A stretch of 64,000 nt of DNA from Sulfitobacter sp. DSM 110093 (GTDB lineage Bacteria; Pseudomonadota; Alphaproteobacteria; Rhodobacterales; Rhodobacteraceae): assembly GCF_022788715.1 (NCBI RefSeq), contig NZ_CP085168.1:124001-188000 (forward strand), written 5' to 3'. The notes below the pieces were generated by a model that saw only the letters and a program-made list of their open reading frames with translations, did not search any database and was not told the DNA's origin. Shown here piece after piece: positions 1 to 9,315 of the stretch (position 1 is its first letter; each line of letters starts with the position of its first letter). A program made the translations under genes and the position numbers.

Positions 1-431
1 CGCATATCCAATAGCTCTACTCCAGTCGCGAACCTATCTATGGCAGCCACCACCTGAGACCGATTGAAGGGTGTCTCTTGTGGTGCCAGCGTCGACTTCA
101 TTACAGCGACGATTTCTGGCTCAAAGGCAAATTCTGTGTAATCCGATGCGTCCAGCACCGCATCGCTTTTCACTGATTGACTTGCAAAGATACGACCCGA
201 CGCAGGCTCGCTGAGTTTGAACCGATCCATTAATTGTTGCGAGTTCGCGGCGATCTTCCAACCAGCAACCGGGCCGCGCATTTCAGGAGCAGCTAGGGAC
301 GCTGCCACCTCATCCTGAACGGCATAGGCTTGCATGAGGCTTCGCGGTGGCTCTTCGGCATACGGGTTAAAAGGACTGCCATTCTGAACATCCTGCAAGA
401 TTCTCTCAATCAACGTGGTTTGGTGGGTCAT
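1..431 (-). CDS. 2-keto-4-pentenoate hydratase / FAH-family protein (partial)
   Basis: The reading frame starts at the ATG at 431-429 and runs off the left edge, so only about 143 N-terminal residues are seen. The translation has the MhpD-like pattern: an AYAVQDEVA helix, GPVAGWKIA, a FEPEI metal-site region and a tail ending in GVELLDMR. Family members hydrate 2-hydroxypenta-2,4-dienoates or act on related 2-keto acids using a divalent metal. Its ATG overlaps the stop of the isomerase gene upstream (ATGA), so the two are translationally coupled. In this sugar-acid cluster it may act on a 2-keto-deoxy acid rather than an aromatic product; that is inference. Confidence 0.8.
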   Translation of the reverse strand, partial: MTHQTTLIERILQDVQNGSPFNPYAEEPPRSLMQAYAVQDEVAASLAAPEMRGPVAGWKIAANSQQLMDRFKLSEPASGRIFASQSVKSDAVLDASDYTEFAFEPEIVAVMKSTLAPQETPFNRSQVVAAIDRFATGVELLDM

Positions 432-1207
432 GCCATCATCCTTTTGAAATCTATCATCCATTGAAGTCCGTCACATGTGTTATGCTGCGGACGATATTCT
501 GCCGAAACTGCGCCGTGGTAGCCTATGTCGTGCAGTGCCGTGAAAGCTGCGGCGAAATCGATCTCGCCAGTCCCAGGTTCATGGCGACCTGGTGTGTCAG
601 CAAATTGAACATGGCCGATCCTTGGCCCCGCCCGCCGGATTGCAGCAGGTAAGTCGGGCTCTGTGATTGCCATATGGTACAAATCAAACTGAAGCGCGAT
701 GTTAGGACAGTTGAGCTCCTCCAAAAGCGCGAGCGCCTCATCTAGGCCCGAGAGAAAGAAGCCCGGGACATCGTGACGATTCACTGCCTCCACCATGACC
801 TGCACATCAATGTTGGCCATCACCTCAGCAGTATATGTTAGATTGGCCTTCAACATCGCCAGGCAATCGGCGTGAGGCACGCCTTCAGGCGGTCGGCCAG
901 AAAGAACATTGATTTTGCGCACGTTCAAAGTGGCGGCTTGTTTGGCACAGATTTCCACAGCAGCGCGGTAAGCTTCTTTCTCGGCCGGCAGTGCGGCGAG
1001 ACCGACAGATTCCCCCGGCCCCCGGGGAACGTTGATCAACTCAATGGGCATCTCCAGCGCGCTCGATGCCTCTTTCAAAGGCGCAATCGCCTGTGCTTCC
1101 GGAAATTGGATCTCGACCCCATCGAACCCGGCATCCTGCGCTGCTTTGAGCCGTTCCACTAAGGGAAGTTCACAGAACATCATTGAGACGTTGGAAATAA
1201 GCTTCAT
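428..1207 (-). CDS. Hydroxypyruvate isomerase / 2-oxo-tetronate isomerase family protein
   Basis: A 259-residue TIM-barrel protein of the Hyi/OtnI family (xylose-isomerase-like). Visible family features are FDGVEIQFP near the N-terminus, MVEAVNRHDVPGFFL in the middle, LQFDLYHM and HVQFADTPGRHEPGTGEIDF, which carry the metal and acid residues. The frame is open further upstream, but the ATG at 1207 is preferred because GAGG lies about 8 bases before it. Known family members interconvert hydroxypyruvate and tartronate semialdehyde, or 2-oxo- and 3-oxo-tetronates. It is transcribed divergently from the IlvD-type dehydratase and coupled to the downstream hydratase. The neighbouring beta-hydroxyacid dehydrogenase fits a tetronate or glycerate-type route. 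Confidence 0.85.
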   Translation of the reverse strand: MKLISNVSMMFCELPLVERLKAAQDAGFDGVEIQFPEAQAIAPLKEASSALEMPIELINVPRGPGESVGLAALPAEKEAYRAAVEICAKQAATLNVRKINVLSGRPPEGVPHADCLAMLKANLTYTAEVMANIDVQVMVEAVNRHDVPGFFLSGLDEALALLEELNCPNIALQFDLYHMAITEPDLPAAIRRAGPRIGHVQFADTPGRHEPGTGEIDFAAAFTALHDIGYHGAVSAEYRPQHNTCDGLQWMIDFKRMMA

Positions 1208-1305
1208 CTGCCGCACCTCGAATTCAACATTGACAGGAAACGGCATTGAGTGGTTTGGTTCAAGTATAAACCTTCTTTAATGAAACTTTCTTTGGAGGCG
1301 GCAAT
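1208..1305. promoter_or_regulatory. Divergent promoter region of the sugar-acid cluster
   Basis: A 98-bp gap separates the divergent isomerase and dehydratase genes and must hold both promoters. An imperfect palindrome GGTTT-N11-AAACC lies at 1252-1272 and is a candidate operator for the MarR regulator encoded at the end of the rightward operon. A clear GGAGG ribosome site precedes the ATG at 1306. No unambiguous -35/-10 pair could be assigned. Confidence 0.4.
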
Positions 1306-3033
1306 ATGGCATCGTCCAACAAAAAGCCACTTCGCTCGCGCATTACCACTGACGGCATCGACCGTAGCCCCCACCGCGCATTTATGCATGCAATGGGGCT
1401 CGACGACGCGGCCATCGCCAAGCCGATGGTTGGTGTTGTCAGTCAAAAGGGCGAAACCACCCCCTGCAACATGACCCATTACGCCCAGGTTGAGTATGCC
1501 AAGGAAGGCGTCGGCATGGCTGGAGGCACCCCACGGGAGTTTACGACAATCTCCGTGTCGGACGGTGTGGGCATGAACCATGAGGGGATGAAATTCAGTC
1601 TCGTCAGCCGAGAGATCATTGCAGACAGTATTGAGGCGGTGATCCACGGGCATGCCTATGATGGCATCGTTGGCTATGGCGGATGCGATAAGACTTTGCC
1701 CGGGGTCATCATGGGGATGGTGCGGTGCAACGTGCCCTCCGTCTTTGTTTACGGCGGATCTGCTCTACCAGGACGGTTCCAGGGGCGCGATGTGAGTGTT
1801 TTGGACACCTACGAAGCTGTTGGTGCAGTTCAAGCAGGGACAATGACCGAGGACGAGCTTACTCAGCTCGAAGAAGCCTGCAAGCCAACCATTGGCTCAT
1901 GTGCGGGGCAGTTCACTGCCAATACTATGGCGATGGTTTCAGAAGCATTAGGACTGACGGTGCCTAACTCTTCTATGATCCCTGGCGTTTATTCGGAACG
2001 CAAAGGCGTGGGCCATCGTGCGGGCGCTCTTGTGATGGAGCTGATCGAACGTGGCGGTCCCTTGCCGCGAGATATCGTGACACGCAAGGCGCTTGAAAAT
2101 GCTTGTGCGATCGTTGCTGCCACCGGCGGGTCTACCAACACTGCGTTGCACATTCCGGCAATTGCACATGAGGCAGGCATCAAGTTTACAGCTGATGATG
2201 TTGCTGCCGTTCTCCAACGCACGCCATTCATTGGCAATCTGCGGCCCGGTGGCAAATACCATGCCAAAGACGTGTACGAAATTGGCGGCGCACATGTGGT
2301 CATCAAAGAGCTGATCGCCAATGGTTTCATGCATGGCGACACACTGACCGTGACAGGTCGAACGCTCGCCGAAGAAGTGGCAGACGCTCCAGCACCGGAT
2401 GGCGAAATCATCCACCCCGTCTCCAGCGCTATTATGCAGTCTGGTGGCGTTGTTGTACTGAAGGGGAACCTCTGCCCGGATGGCGCGCTTTTGAAAGTGG
2501 CCGGGCTAAAGTCGCTGACCTTCACCGGAACGGCACGGGTGTTTGAAAGCGAAGATGAAGCTGTCGAAGCGGTTCATTCACGCGATTATAAAGAAGGCGA
2601 GGTCCTGATCGTGCGCAATGAAGGCCCGGTGGGGGGGCCTGGTATGCGCGAGATGTTGGGGCTTACAGCCCTGATCTACGGGCAAGGGATGGGCGAGAAG
2701 GTCGCCCTTCTGACGGATGGTCGCTTTTCTGGTGCGACGCGGGGCATGTGTATTGGCCACGCTGCCCCTGAAGCGGCGACCGGCGGACCGATGGGATTGG
2801 TCCAAAACGGGGATTTGATCACCATCGACGGCACGTCGGCAACGATCACACTCGACGTCCCTGATGAGGAGTTGGCACGCAGGCGCGCTGAGTGGAAAGC
2901 CCCCGAAACACGCCATCGCGCAGGCCTGCTGTCCAAATACGCAGCCTCCGTAGGCCAAGCCCATGAAGGCGCCGTCACGCACCCCGGAAACGCCCAGTGG
3001 CCCGAGCCACGCAGGAAAGGGAAAACAACATGA
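1306..3033 (+). CDS. ilvD: IlvD/Edd-family dehydratase (dihydroxy-acid dehydratase-like)
   Basis: A 575-residue IlvD-type Fe-S dehydratase. The three cluster cysteines expected for the family are visible at C54 (TTPCN), C127 (GGCDK) and C199 (GSCAGQFTANTM). The C-terminal half carries the VGGPGMREM and TDGRFSGATRG signatures. Sequence alone fits dihydroxy-acid dehydratase of branched-chain amino-acid synthesis. The neighbours (isomerase, beta-hydroxyacid dehydrogenase, TRAP importer, MarR) suggest instead a paralogue dehydrating an imported sugar acid to a 2-keto-3-deoxy acid. It is the first gene of the rightward operon, has a strong GGAGG site, and its stop overlaps the next start (ATGA at 3030-3033). 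Confidence 0.88.
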   Translation: MASSNKKPLRSRITTDGIDRSPHRAFMHAMGLDDAAIAKPMVGVVSQKGETTPCNMTHYAQVEYAKEGVGMAGGTPREFTTISVSDGVGMNHEGMKFSLVSREIIADSIEAVIHGHAYDGIVGYGGCDKTLPGVIMGMVRCNVPSVFVYGGSALPGRFQGRDVSVLDTYEAVGAVQAGTMTEDELTQLEEACKPTIGSCAGQFTANTMAMVSEALGLTVPNSSMIPGVYSERKGVGHRAGALVMELIERGGPLPRDIVTRKALENACAIVAATGGSTNTALHIPAIAHEAGIKFTADDVAAVLQRTPFIGNLRPGGKYHAKDVYEIGGAHVVIKELIANGFMHGDTLTVTGRTLAEEVADAPAPDGEIIHPVSSAIMQSGGVVVLKGNLCPDGALLKVAGLKSLTFTGTARVFESEDEAVEAVHSRDYKEGEVLIVRNEGPVGGPGMREMLGLTALIYGQGMGEKVALLTDGRFSGATRGMCIGHAAPEAATGGPMGLVQNGDLITIDGTSATITLDVPDEELARRRAEWKAPETRHRAGLLSKYAASVGQAHEGAVTHPGNAQWPEPRRKGKTT

Positions 3034-3917
3034 GCGATGTGACAACACTCGGCTACATTGGCACAGGCTTAATGGGCACGCCAATGGCCGCGCGCCTGCT
3101 CGACGCAGGCTATGCGCTGACTGTCTGGAACCGCACGGCGGCCAAAACCAAAGCGCTCGTCGAAAAAGGGGCCACTTTAGGCGCCAATCCCGCCGAAGTT
3201 GCACGCCGGTCAGATATCGTTTTTATGTGCTTAACCGACACCCAGGCGGTTCAAGAGGCCGTTTTTGGTGAAGGCGGTGTTGCCGCAGGGGCGCGTGACG
3301 GTACCACTTTAGTTGATTTTTCTTCCATCCAGCCAGAAGCTACGGTCAAGATGGCCGGACAGCTCAAAGCTGAAACGGGGATGGATTGGATTGATGCCCC
3401 TGTCTCTGGCGGTGTTCCGGGCGCTGAAGCAGGCAGTTTGGCAATCATGGCCGGGGGGGCTCAAAGCGCTTTTGACCGTGTTGAAAAAGTAGTTCTAGAA
3501 ATGGCCGAGCGCTTTACGCTGATGGGGCCATCCGGCGCCGGCCAAACAACCAAGTTATGCAATCAAGTTATTGTTGGATGCACGATGGCAGTTTTGGCCG
3601 AAGCTGCACGTCTTGCTACAAATGCTGGCGTTGATGCGACACGGCTGCCGGAAGCTTTGGCCGGCGGTTTCGCGGACAGTAAACCGTTACAGATCTTCAT
3701 GCCCCGGATGGTAAACGCGCAGCATGAACCTCCTTTGGGGCATGTCTACACAATGCTGAAAGATCTCGACTCAGTCTGCGATCTTGCACGATCTTGCACA
3801 TCTCCGGTTCCGTTCACTTCAATGGCGGCTGAGCAGTTTCGCCTGTTGACTGTACGTGGGGGAGAGACGGCAGACGCTCTGGAAATCTTTAAACTGAGCG
3901 GACCGAGCAAACTTTGA
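3030..3917 (+). CDS. Beta-hydroxyacid dehydrogenase (GarR/LtnD/HIBADH family)
   Basis: A 295-residue NAD(P)-dependent dehydrogenase. It shows the N-terminal Rossmann motif GYIGTGLMG (about residues 8-16), the substrate-binding DAPVSGG (about 122-128) and the catalytic lysine K175 in GQTTKLCNQ. The ATG at 3030 overlaps the dehydratase stop and has AGGAAAGG upstream; a start at 2997 is possible but would overlap more. Relatives are tartronate-semialdehyde reductase (GarR), L-threonate dehydrogenase (LtnD) and 3-hydroxyisobutyrate dehydrogenase. With the Hyi-type isomerase across the divergent promoter, a tetronate or glycerate-type acid is the likeliest substrate. Confidence 0.88.
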   Translation: MSDVTTLGYIGTGLMGTPMAARLLDAGYALTVWNRTAAKTKALVEKGATLGANPAEVARRSDIVFMCLTDTQAVQEAVFGEGGVAAGARDGTTLVDFSSIQPEATVKMAGQLKAETGMDWIDAPVSGGVPGAEAGSLAIMAGGAQSAFDRVEKVVLEMAERFTLMGPSGAGQTTKLCNQVIVGCTMAVLAEAARLATNAGVDATRLPEALAGGFADSKPLQIFMPRMVNAQHEPPLGHVYTMLKDLDSVCDLARSCTSPVPFTSMAAEQFRLLTVRGGETADALEIFKLSGPSKL

Positions 3918-3970
3918 TAGACCGACCGCAAGAGCTGATAACAATTAGAGATTATAAGGGAGAGTAAGAA

Positions 3971-5017
3971 ATGAAACCATTTGCAACTTGGGCATTTGCC
4001 GCAGCACTCGCGAGCAGTGCGGTCCCCGCCCTCGCGCAAGAGACCAAAACCATTCGGGTGGGATCCTGGCTTCCGGCACACCATCTCATCGTTGCGGGCA
4101 TTTTAGAACCATGGGCCGCAGCGATTGAAGAAGAGACGGCAGGGTCTCTGAAGTTTGAAATCATGACCTCTCCTCTCGGCCCCCCGCCAGCCCAGTTTGA
4201 CCTCTTGTTGGACCAAGCCTTTGACGTCGGCTACGGCGTATCGGGACATAATGCCGGTCGGTTCACTATGACACAGGTCATGGATCTGCCCTTCATGTCG
4301 CCCGATCCATGGGCAGGCTCCGCCGCCTCCTGGCTGACCTACCAAAAGTTTGGTGCAGATTACGGCGAGCATCAGGGCGCCCATGTGGTAGGTCTGTTCA
4401 CCCACTCCAACCCAAACATCAATATGGCGAAAGGCCGGGTTGAAACCCTAACGGACTTGCAGGGAAAAACGATCCGCGTAGGGGGTAATGTGACCGGACG
4501 CATCATGTCAGAGTTGGGTGCGTCTCCTGTTCAACTTCCGCCAACAGAGGCACAAACCGCGATGTCGCGAGGCGTTGCCGATGGGATTACCTTTCCTTCT
4601 GAATCCATCGACTTTTTTGGCATCACACCGGTCATTTCCTCAATCACGCGCGTCCCCGGCGGCCTTTACACAGATACGTTTTGGGTCGCGTTTAACCAAG
4701 ACAGTTGGGACGGCCTGAGCGAAGTAGAGCGCGCAGCCGTTGACAAGCACTCCGGCATGGCTCTTGCCATGCTGTCCGGGTTTGCTTGGTCCAATGGTGA
4801 CAAATATGGTGAAGAGAAGCTAAACGAAAACGGCGTGGAGTTTGTCACGCTGAGCGACGAAGATGTCGCCACTGCTCGCGACACATTGAAACCGCTCGAA
4901 ACCGAATGGCTGGCCCAAGCGTCAGATAAGGGTTTTGATGGGGAAGCCATCCTCCAGTATGCCCGCGATATGGCTGAGAACTATCGCGCAGACCGCGAAG
5001 TGAACGTCGTAAAATAA
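3971..5017 (+). CDS. dctP: TRAP transporter periplasmic solute-binding protein (DctP)
   Basis: A 348-residue DctP-family binding protein with an N-terminal signal peptide (hydrophobic stretch ending ALAQ, cleavage near residue 22). The body shows TRAP-family features such as LTDLQGKTIRVGGN and GVADGITFPSESI. A GGGAGAG ribosome site precedes the ATG. It is followed directly by the two membrane subunits, so this is a complete three-gene TRAP importer. The ligand cannot be read from sequence; the linked catabolic genes suggest a small sugar acid. Confidence 0.92.
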   Translation: MKPFATWAFAAALASSAVPALAQETKTIRVGSWLPAHHLIVAGILEPWAAAIEEETAGSLKFEIMTSPLGPPPAQFDLLLDQAFDVGYGVSGHNAGRFTMTQVMDLPFMSPDPWAGSAASWLTYQKFGADYGEHQGAHVVGLFTHSNPNINMAKGRVETLTDLQGKTIRVGGNVTGRIMSELGASPVQLPPTEAQTAMSRGVADGITFPSESIDFFGITPVISSITRVPGGLYTDTFWVAFNQDSWDGLSEVERAAVDKHSGMALAMLSGFAWSNGDKYGEEKLNENGVEFVTLSDEDVATARDTLKPLETEWLAQASDKGFDGEAILQYARDMAENYRADREVNVVK

Positions 5018-5093
5018 CGTTAAGAGGCGGCTCTGCAAAGCATTGCTGCCTCTTTGCGCCTGACACAGACCCTTGAAGAAAGAGAATACTGAC

Positions 5094-5603
5094 ATGTCGG
5101 CTGCCATTACTTTCTTTGACCGGCTGTGTCTGTCGCTGGCATGGTTGTCTGGGCTCATTGCTTTTGCGGTCATGGCCGTGACATTTACAGGCGTTGCCAT
5201 GCGCTATGGGCTGCGCAGCCCGCTTATGGGTGGCTTTGAGATGATCGAAATCGGTATGGGGCTGATTGTATTCAGTGCCTTGCCACTCATGGTCCGTCGC
5301 CGGGGCAATATTATCGTGACAATCGTAATCGAGCGGCTACCGCCCGTGCTGGTACGGATCGCCAGTGTCTTCTCTGATCTGGTGGGGGCAGCACTTGTGG
5401 CTTTTGTTTCTTGGCGCGTATGGCTGCAGGGCGAACGCCTTTTGACTTATAATGAGGTCACAATGGAATTGCGCGTCCCCAAGGGCTTGATCGCCCAAAG
5501 CATGGCTATTTTTCTGGCCGTTACAGCGATTGCATTTCTGCTTTGTGCCATTGAATCTTTCAGGCAGGACCGGTCTGCGACGGCCAGTGGCGGGGGGCTC
5601 TAA
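5094..5603 (+). CDS. dctQ: TRAP transporter small permease (DctQ)
   Basis: A 169-residue membrane protein with four hydrophobic segments (starting near residues 12, 48, 88 and 128), as expected for DctQ. The ATG at 5094 is preferred to a TTG at 5073 because AGAGA sits at normal spacing before it. Its stop overlaps the dctM start (TAATG at 5601-5605), so the two subunits are coupled. Confidence 0.88.
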   Translation: MSAAITFFDRLCLSLAWLSGLIAFAVMAVTFTGVAMRYGLRSPLMGGFEMIEIGMGLIVFSALPLMVRRRGNIIVTIVIERLPPVLVRIASVFSDLVGAALVAFVSWRVWLQGERLLTYNEVTMELRVPKGLIAQSMAIFLAVTAIAFLLCAIESFRQDRSATASGGGL

Positions 5604-6904
5604 TGGCCGTTTGGGAGGTTTCCGGGGTAGCATTCTTCGGTGTTTTTGTACTGATGATGGGCGGGATGCCAATCGCATTGGCCATGTTGCTCATTGGCCT
5701 GTCCGGGATATGGCTCACGATCTCTGAGCGCACAGCAATGGGAATGATTGGCCAGCTGCCAATCAATGCAACGATGTCCTATGAGCTTTCTGTGCTGCCC
5801 ATGTTCATCCTAATGGGCGTCTTTGTTACCCGCGCGCGTATGTCAGAAGACCTGTACCGGCTCTGTCATGGGTTTGTAGGCCATATGCGGGGCGGATTGG
5901 CAGCAGCCACAATCCTAGCATGCGGCGGGTTCTCCGCGCTCAGCGGTTCCTCTTTGGCCACGGCCGCCACAATGGCGAAGGTCGCGGTGCCGGAAATGCG
6001 CCGGTATGGATATGCTGATGGCTTTGCTGCCTCAGCCGTCGCCGCAGGGGGCACTTTGGGCATTCTGATCCCGCCCTCCGTAATCCTCGTGCTCTACGGC
6101 ATTGCCACTGGCACGGACATCGGCTCATTGTTCATTGCGGGCATCTTACCGGGCGTCCTAGCCATTGTGCTGTATCTGGCAGCGATCCGCATCGCCGCCC
6201 AGATTGATCCTTCCTGCGCGCCTGCAGCCCCCCGCGCGAGCTGGAGCGAACGTCTGCGCTATCTTCGCAGTGTCGGTCCCATCCTATTGCTCTTTGTGGG
6301 AATCATCGGAGGACTTTACAAAGGGATATTTACCCCTACCGAAGCAGGAGGCGTAGGCGCAACCGGTGCGCTGGCCTTTGCGCTCTGGCGCCGTGCCCTG
6401 TCATGGAAAGGACTGGTTGCCTCTTTGGTGGAAACTGTAACAACAACGGCAAGCCTGTTTCTGGTTCTTATCGGGGCTTTGGTCTTTTCCAACTTCATGA
6501 ACCTCATCGGCCTCCCCGCCGCTTTGTCAGATCTCATCACTTCCTTAGGCCTCGGCCCGACCGCTGTGATCCTCACCATCCTCGTGATCTATCTCTTTTT
6601 GGGCATGTTTATGGAAAGCCTCTCCATGATCTTGCTGACCATCCCCATCTTCTTCCCAATTGTAACCCAACTAGGGTTTGACCCCATCTGGTTTGGGATC
6701 TTTGCAGTCATGGTCACAGAGCTCTCCTTGATCACTCCCCCGGTTGGCCTGAATCTTTTTGTAATAAGGTCTGTCATTGATGACTTGTCCGTTGGGGATA
6801 TGTACCGCGGCATCTTGCCCTTTGTATTGGCCGATCTTATTCGCATCATAATCATCATCGCCGTGCCATGGATCGTCATGGTCCTGCCCGAACTGGCGCG
6901 CTGA
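5603..6904 (+). CDS. dctM: TRAP transporter large permease (DctM)
   Basis: A 433-residue, highly hydrophobic protein with the multi-helix pattern of the DctM transport channel. Recognisable parts are SGSSLATAATMAKVAVPEM in the first half, GILIPPSVILVLYG, and the C-terminal ITPPVGLNLFVI. It overlaps dctQ by one base and is followed two bases after its stop by the marR gene, so the operon continues. Confidence 0.92.
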   Translation: MAVWEVSGVAFFGVFVLMMGGMPIALAMLLIGLSGIWLTISERTAMGMIGQLPINATMSYELSVLPMFILMGVFVTRARMSEDLYRLCHGFVGHMRGGLAAATILACGGFSALSGSSLATAATMAKVAVPEMRRYGYADGFAASAVAAGGTLGILIPPSVILVLYGIATGTDIGSLFIAGILPGVLAIVLYLAAIRIAAQIDPSCAPAAPRASWSERLRYLRSVGPILLLFVGIIGGLYKGIFTPTEAGGVGATGALAFALWRRALSWKGLVASLVETVTTTASLFLVLIGALVFSNFMNLIGLPAALSDLITSLGLGPTAVILTILVIYLFLGMFMESLSMILLTIPIFFPIVTQLGFDPIWFGIFAVMVTELSLITPPVGLNLFVIRSVIDDLSVGDMYRGILPFVLADLIRIIIIIAVPWIVMVLPELAR

Positions 6905-6906
6905 AC

Positions 6907-7449
6907 ATGAATAAGAAAACCATAGCCACAAGCCCAGGGCCCCCCACGGATGACCGGCTCACTTATGGGACTGCACAGCCTCCGGAAAGCAACTCATTAG
7001 ACCACGGCATTCTCCATGAATTCATCGGCATGTATCTGCGCCGTGCCTATGAAGTTGCCTATGAAGACTTCCGCGCGCGTTTGGGCAAGGACGCACTGCA
7101 ACCCGGCTATTTCACCATTTTGACCTTGATCGTCCGAAACCCACGCATCAGTCAGACCCAGATCGGCACCGCATCCGCCCGCGACAAATCAAGTGTTACA
7201 AAAGCACTCCGGTGGATGGAAGACGAAGACCTGATTGTCCGACTAAGATCCGCTCACGATCGGCGAATACACCTAAGTGTTGCGACCGAAAAAGGGATCA
7301 AGCAACAGGCTTTGATGGAAGCAAAAGCACTGGGTCACTTACACTCACTTAACGATGCGATCGGCCCAGAACGATATGCAACTTTTATTTCCACGCTAAA
7401 AGATTTGATTGACAGCATGGAGACCATCGCCGCTACACGAGCTGATTAG
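6907..7449 (+). CDS. MarR-family transcriptional regulator
   Basis: A 180-residue protein with a central winged helix-turn-helix of MarR type (GTASARDKSSVTKALRWMEDEDLI, followed by the wing with SAHDRRIHLS). The ATG at 6907 begins two bases after the dctM stop, so it is the last gene of the operon. It is the natural candidate for a ligand-responsive regulator of the cluster acting at 1208-1305; that role is inferred from position. Confidence 0.85.
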   Translation: MNKKTIATSPGPPTDDRLTYGTAQPPESNSLDHGILHEFIGMYLRRAYEVAYEDFRARLGKDALQPGYFTILTLIVRNPRISQTQIGTASARDKSSVTKALRWMEDEDLIVRLRSAHDRRIHLSVATEKGIKQQALMEAKALGHLHSLNDAIGPERYATFISTLKDLIDSMETIAATRAD

Positions 7450-7710
7450 GCAGGCCGGGATTGATGTTGTAGCCGCCCATCGGGGATACCATTGGTGATG
7501 GGTGCAAACTACGCCAACACATCGGCATCAACCCGCGCCGTGATCTGCACCGGGCGATAGAACGGACCTTCGTCAAAGGCGGAAGCGTCTCGGGTGTTCT
7601 TGCGCCTATAGCTCTGCTGCCTGTCGTAATGAAATCTTCACTGAACCTTCGCTTGGTCAACATATAACAGCCGCAAGGAAAGGGGCAGATTCTCAACAAC
7701 AGGACAGAAT

Positions 7711-8526
7711 ATGACCCCTCCCGTCATCGGCGCGGCGCTTGGCACCGCAGACCTTGAAACCTACCGCGACTGGATACTCGAAAAGCAGCGCGATCTTGAG
7801 CTTCAATCCTTTCATGCGCCTGACGTGCTGGGGGGGGATTGGCAGCCCGAAGCTGACCGGATCAAGGCACTTTTGGATGGCTATACCGGACGTTTGGGTA
7901 TCCACGGACCCTTTTGGGGCTTCACCATCCATTCAAATGACCCTGAGGTTCGCGCGGTGGTGACCAAACGGGTTAACCAAGGGTTAGATGTTTGCCAGGC
8001 TGTCGGGGCAACGCAGATGGTGCTCCATTCGCCCTATACTGCTTGGGACTACAATAATTTCGACAACCTTGAGAATGCCCGCGACATGGTGATTCAAAAC
8101 ACCCATGCGACGCTTTCAGGTGCCGTAAAGCGTGCGGAAGATCAGGGTGTTACGCTGGTCATTGAAAACATTGAAGACATCGCCCCGCGTGACCGTCGAC
8201 TATTGGTGGAAAGTTTTGACTCTCCCGCGGTGCGCCTGTCGATCGACACGGGCCACGCCCACTATGCCCATGGCACCAATGGCGGGCCACCGGTGGATTA
8301 TTACGTGCGCGCCGCAGCGGGCTTGCTGGACCATATTCATTTACAAGATGCTGATGGTTATGCTGACCGGCATTGGGCGATTGGCGAAGGAACGATCCGC
8401 TGGCATGCCGTCTTCCGCGCGCTTGCCAAACTGGAAGAACAACCACGCCTGATCATGGAACTCCGCAACAAAATCGGCATTCCAGCATCGATTGGTTATC
8501 TGACACGTGAGGGGCTTGGCCAATGA
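7711..8526 (+). CDS. Sugar phosphate isomerase/epimerase (xylose-isomerase-like TIM barrel)
   Basis: A 271-residue AP-endonuclease-2-like TIM barrel. Metal-site patterns include the HGPFWGF strand end, MVLHSPYT, VIENIED, SIDTGHAHYA and HIHLQDADGYADRH. It ends with an ATGA overlap onto the metallophosphoesterase gene, so the pair is one operon. The precise substrate is unknown. Position next to a convergent ABC importer suggests catabolism of an imported phosphorylated or glycosylated compound, as inference. Confidence 0.82.
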   Translation: MTPPVIGAALGTADLETYRDWILEKQRDLELQSFHAPDVLGGDWQPEADRIKALLDGYTGRLGIHGPFWGFTIHSNDPEVRAVVTKRVNQGLDVCQAVGATQMVLHSPYTAWDYNNFDNLENARDMVIQNTHATLSGAVKRAEDQGVTLVIENIEDIAPRDRRLLVESFDSPAVRLSIDTGHAHYAHGTNGGPPVDYYVRAAAGLLDHIHLQDADGYADRHWAIGEGTIRWHAVFRALAKLEEQPRLIMELRNKIGIPASIGYLTREGLGQ

Positions 8527-9308
8527 CACTCAAGATCGTTGTACTAAGCGACTTACACATCGTACGCGAAGGAGAGACAACCCACACGCTTGACACTGCA
8601 GACCGGTTGGCACGCGGCGTGGCGGCCATTAATGCGCGCCATGCGGATGCAGACTTCTGTGTTCTGGCGGGGGATTTGGCCGACCTGGGGGAGGCGGAAG
8701 CCTATGTCCGGTTGCAGTCGATCCTTTCGGAACTAACCGTTCCTTGCCATATCACCCTAGGCAATCATGATGATCGGCCTGTTTTTCTGGAAGTCTTCGG
8801 TAAAGACTATGAAGCAGAGACCGGCTGCATTGATAAGGTGATAGATCACAAGGGTTACCGGACCATCTTGCTCGACTCCTCGGAGCCGGGAATACATCCG
8901 GGCGTGCTCACCGACGCGCAATATGACTGGCTGGAAGAACGGTTGCTGGAGGCAGCGGACAAGCCCGTCATCGGCATCTTGCACCACCACGCAAACCCGC
9001 TCTTCACGCGGGTCGACCGCATTATCCTGCGCGACGGCGCACGATTGGCCAATCTGCTCGCAACACATGGCGACGTTCGGCAGGTGATTGCCGGCCATGT
9101 TCATTATAATTCTACTGCGCTGTGGCGGGGCATTCCCTTTACCACAATGTCAGGGAACCATTACAACGTAACTGTGAACCTTGATGGCGGTACGTTCGAA
9201 GAACTTGATGGCCCGGCACAGATCGCAGTGATCCTTGCCGATGCGGATCAGACCTTGGTGCATTTTGACAACTATATCGATAGCAGCACTGTGATCGTTA
9301 CGCGTTGA
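8523..9308 (+). CDS. Calcineurin-like metallophosphoesterase (CpdA/GpdQ-like)
   Basis: A 261-residue phosphoesterase with the full metal-ligand series: LSDLH near the N-terminus, LAGDLAD, LGNHDD, LHHHANP and GHVHYN. This is the class III phosphodiesterase layout shared by cAMP phosphodiesterase CpdA and glycerophosphodiesterase GpdQ. It is coupled to the upstream isomerase by a four-base overlap. Because the nearby importer is peptide/opine-type, hydrolysis of a phosphodiester substrate is more likely than cAMP signalling, but this cannot be decided from sequence. Confidence 0.85.
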   Translation: MTLKIVVLSDLHIVREGETTHTLDTADRLARGVAAINARHADADFCVLAGDLADLGEAEAYVRLQSILSELTVPCHITLGNHDDRPVFLEVFGKDYEAETGCIDKVIDHKGYRTILLDSSEPGIHPGVLTDAQYDWLEERLLEAADKPVIGILHHHANPLFTRVDRIILRDGARLANLLATHGDVRQVIAGHVHYNSTALWRGIPFTTMSGNHYNVTVNLDGGTFEELDGPAQIAVILADADQTLVHFDNYIDSSTVIVTR

Positions 9309-9315
9309 CCACAAT

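Noticed and set aside
7450..7710. A minus-strand stretch near 7509-7580 reads FYRPVQITARVDADVLA before a stop and recalls BrnA/CopG-type antitoxins.
   Set aside because: The similarity covers only about 15 residues, no BrnT partner or start is visible and the following sequence is unrelated, so it cannot be supported as a gene.
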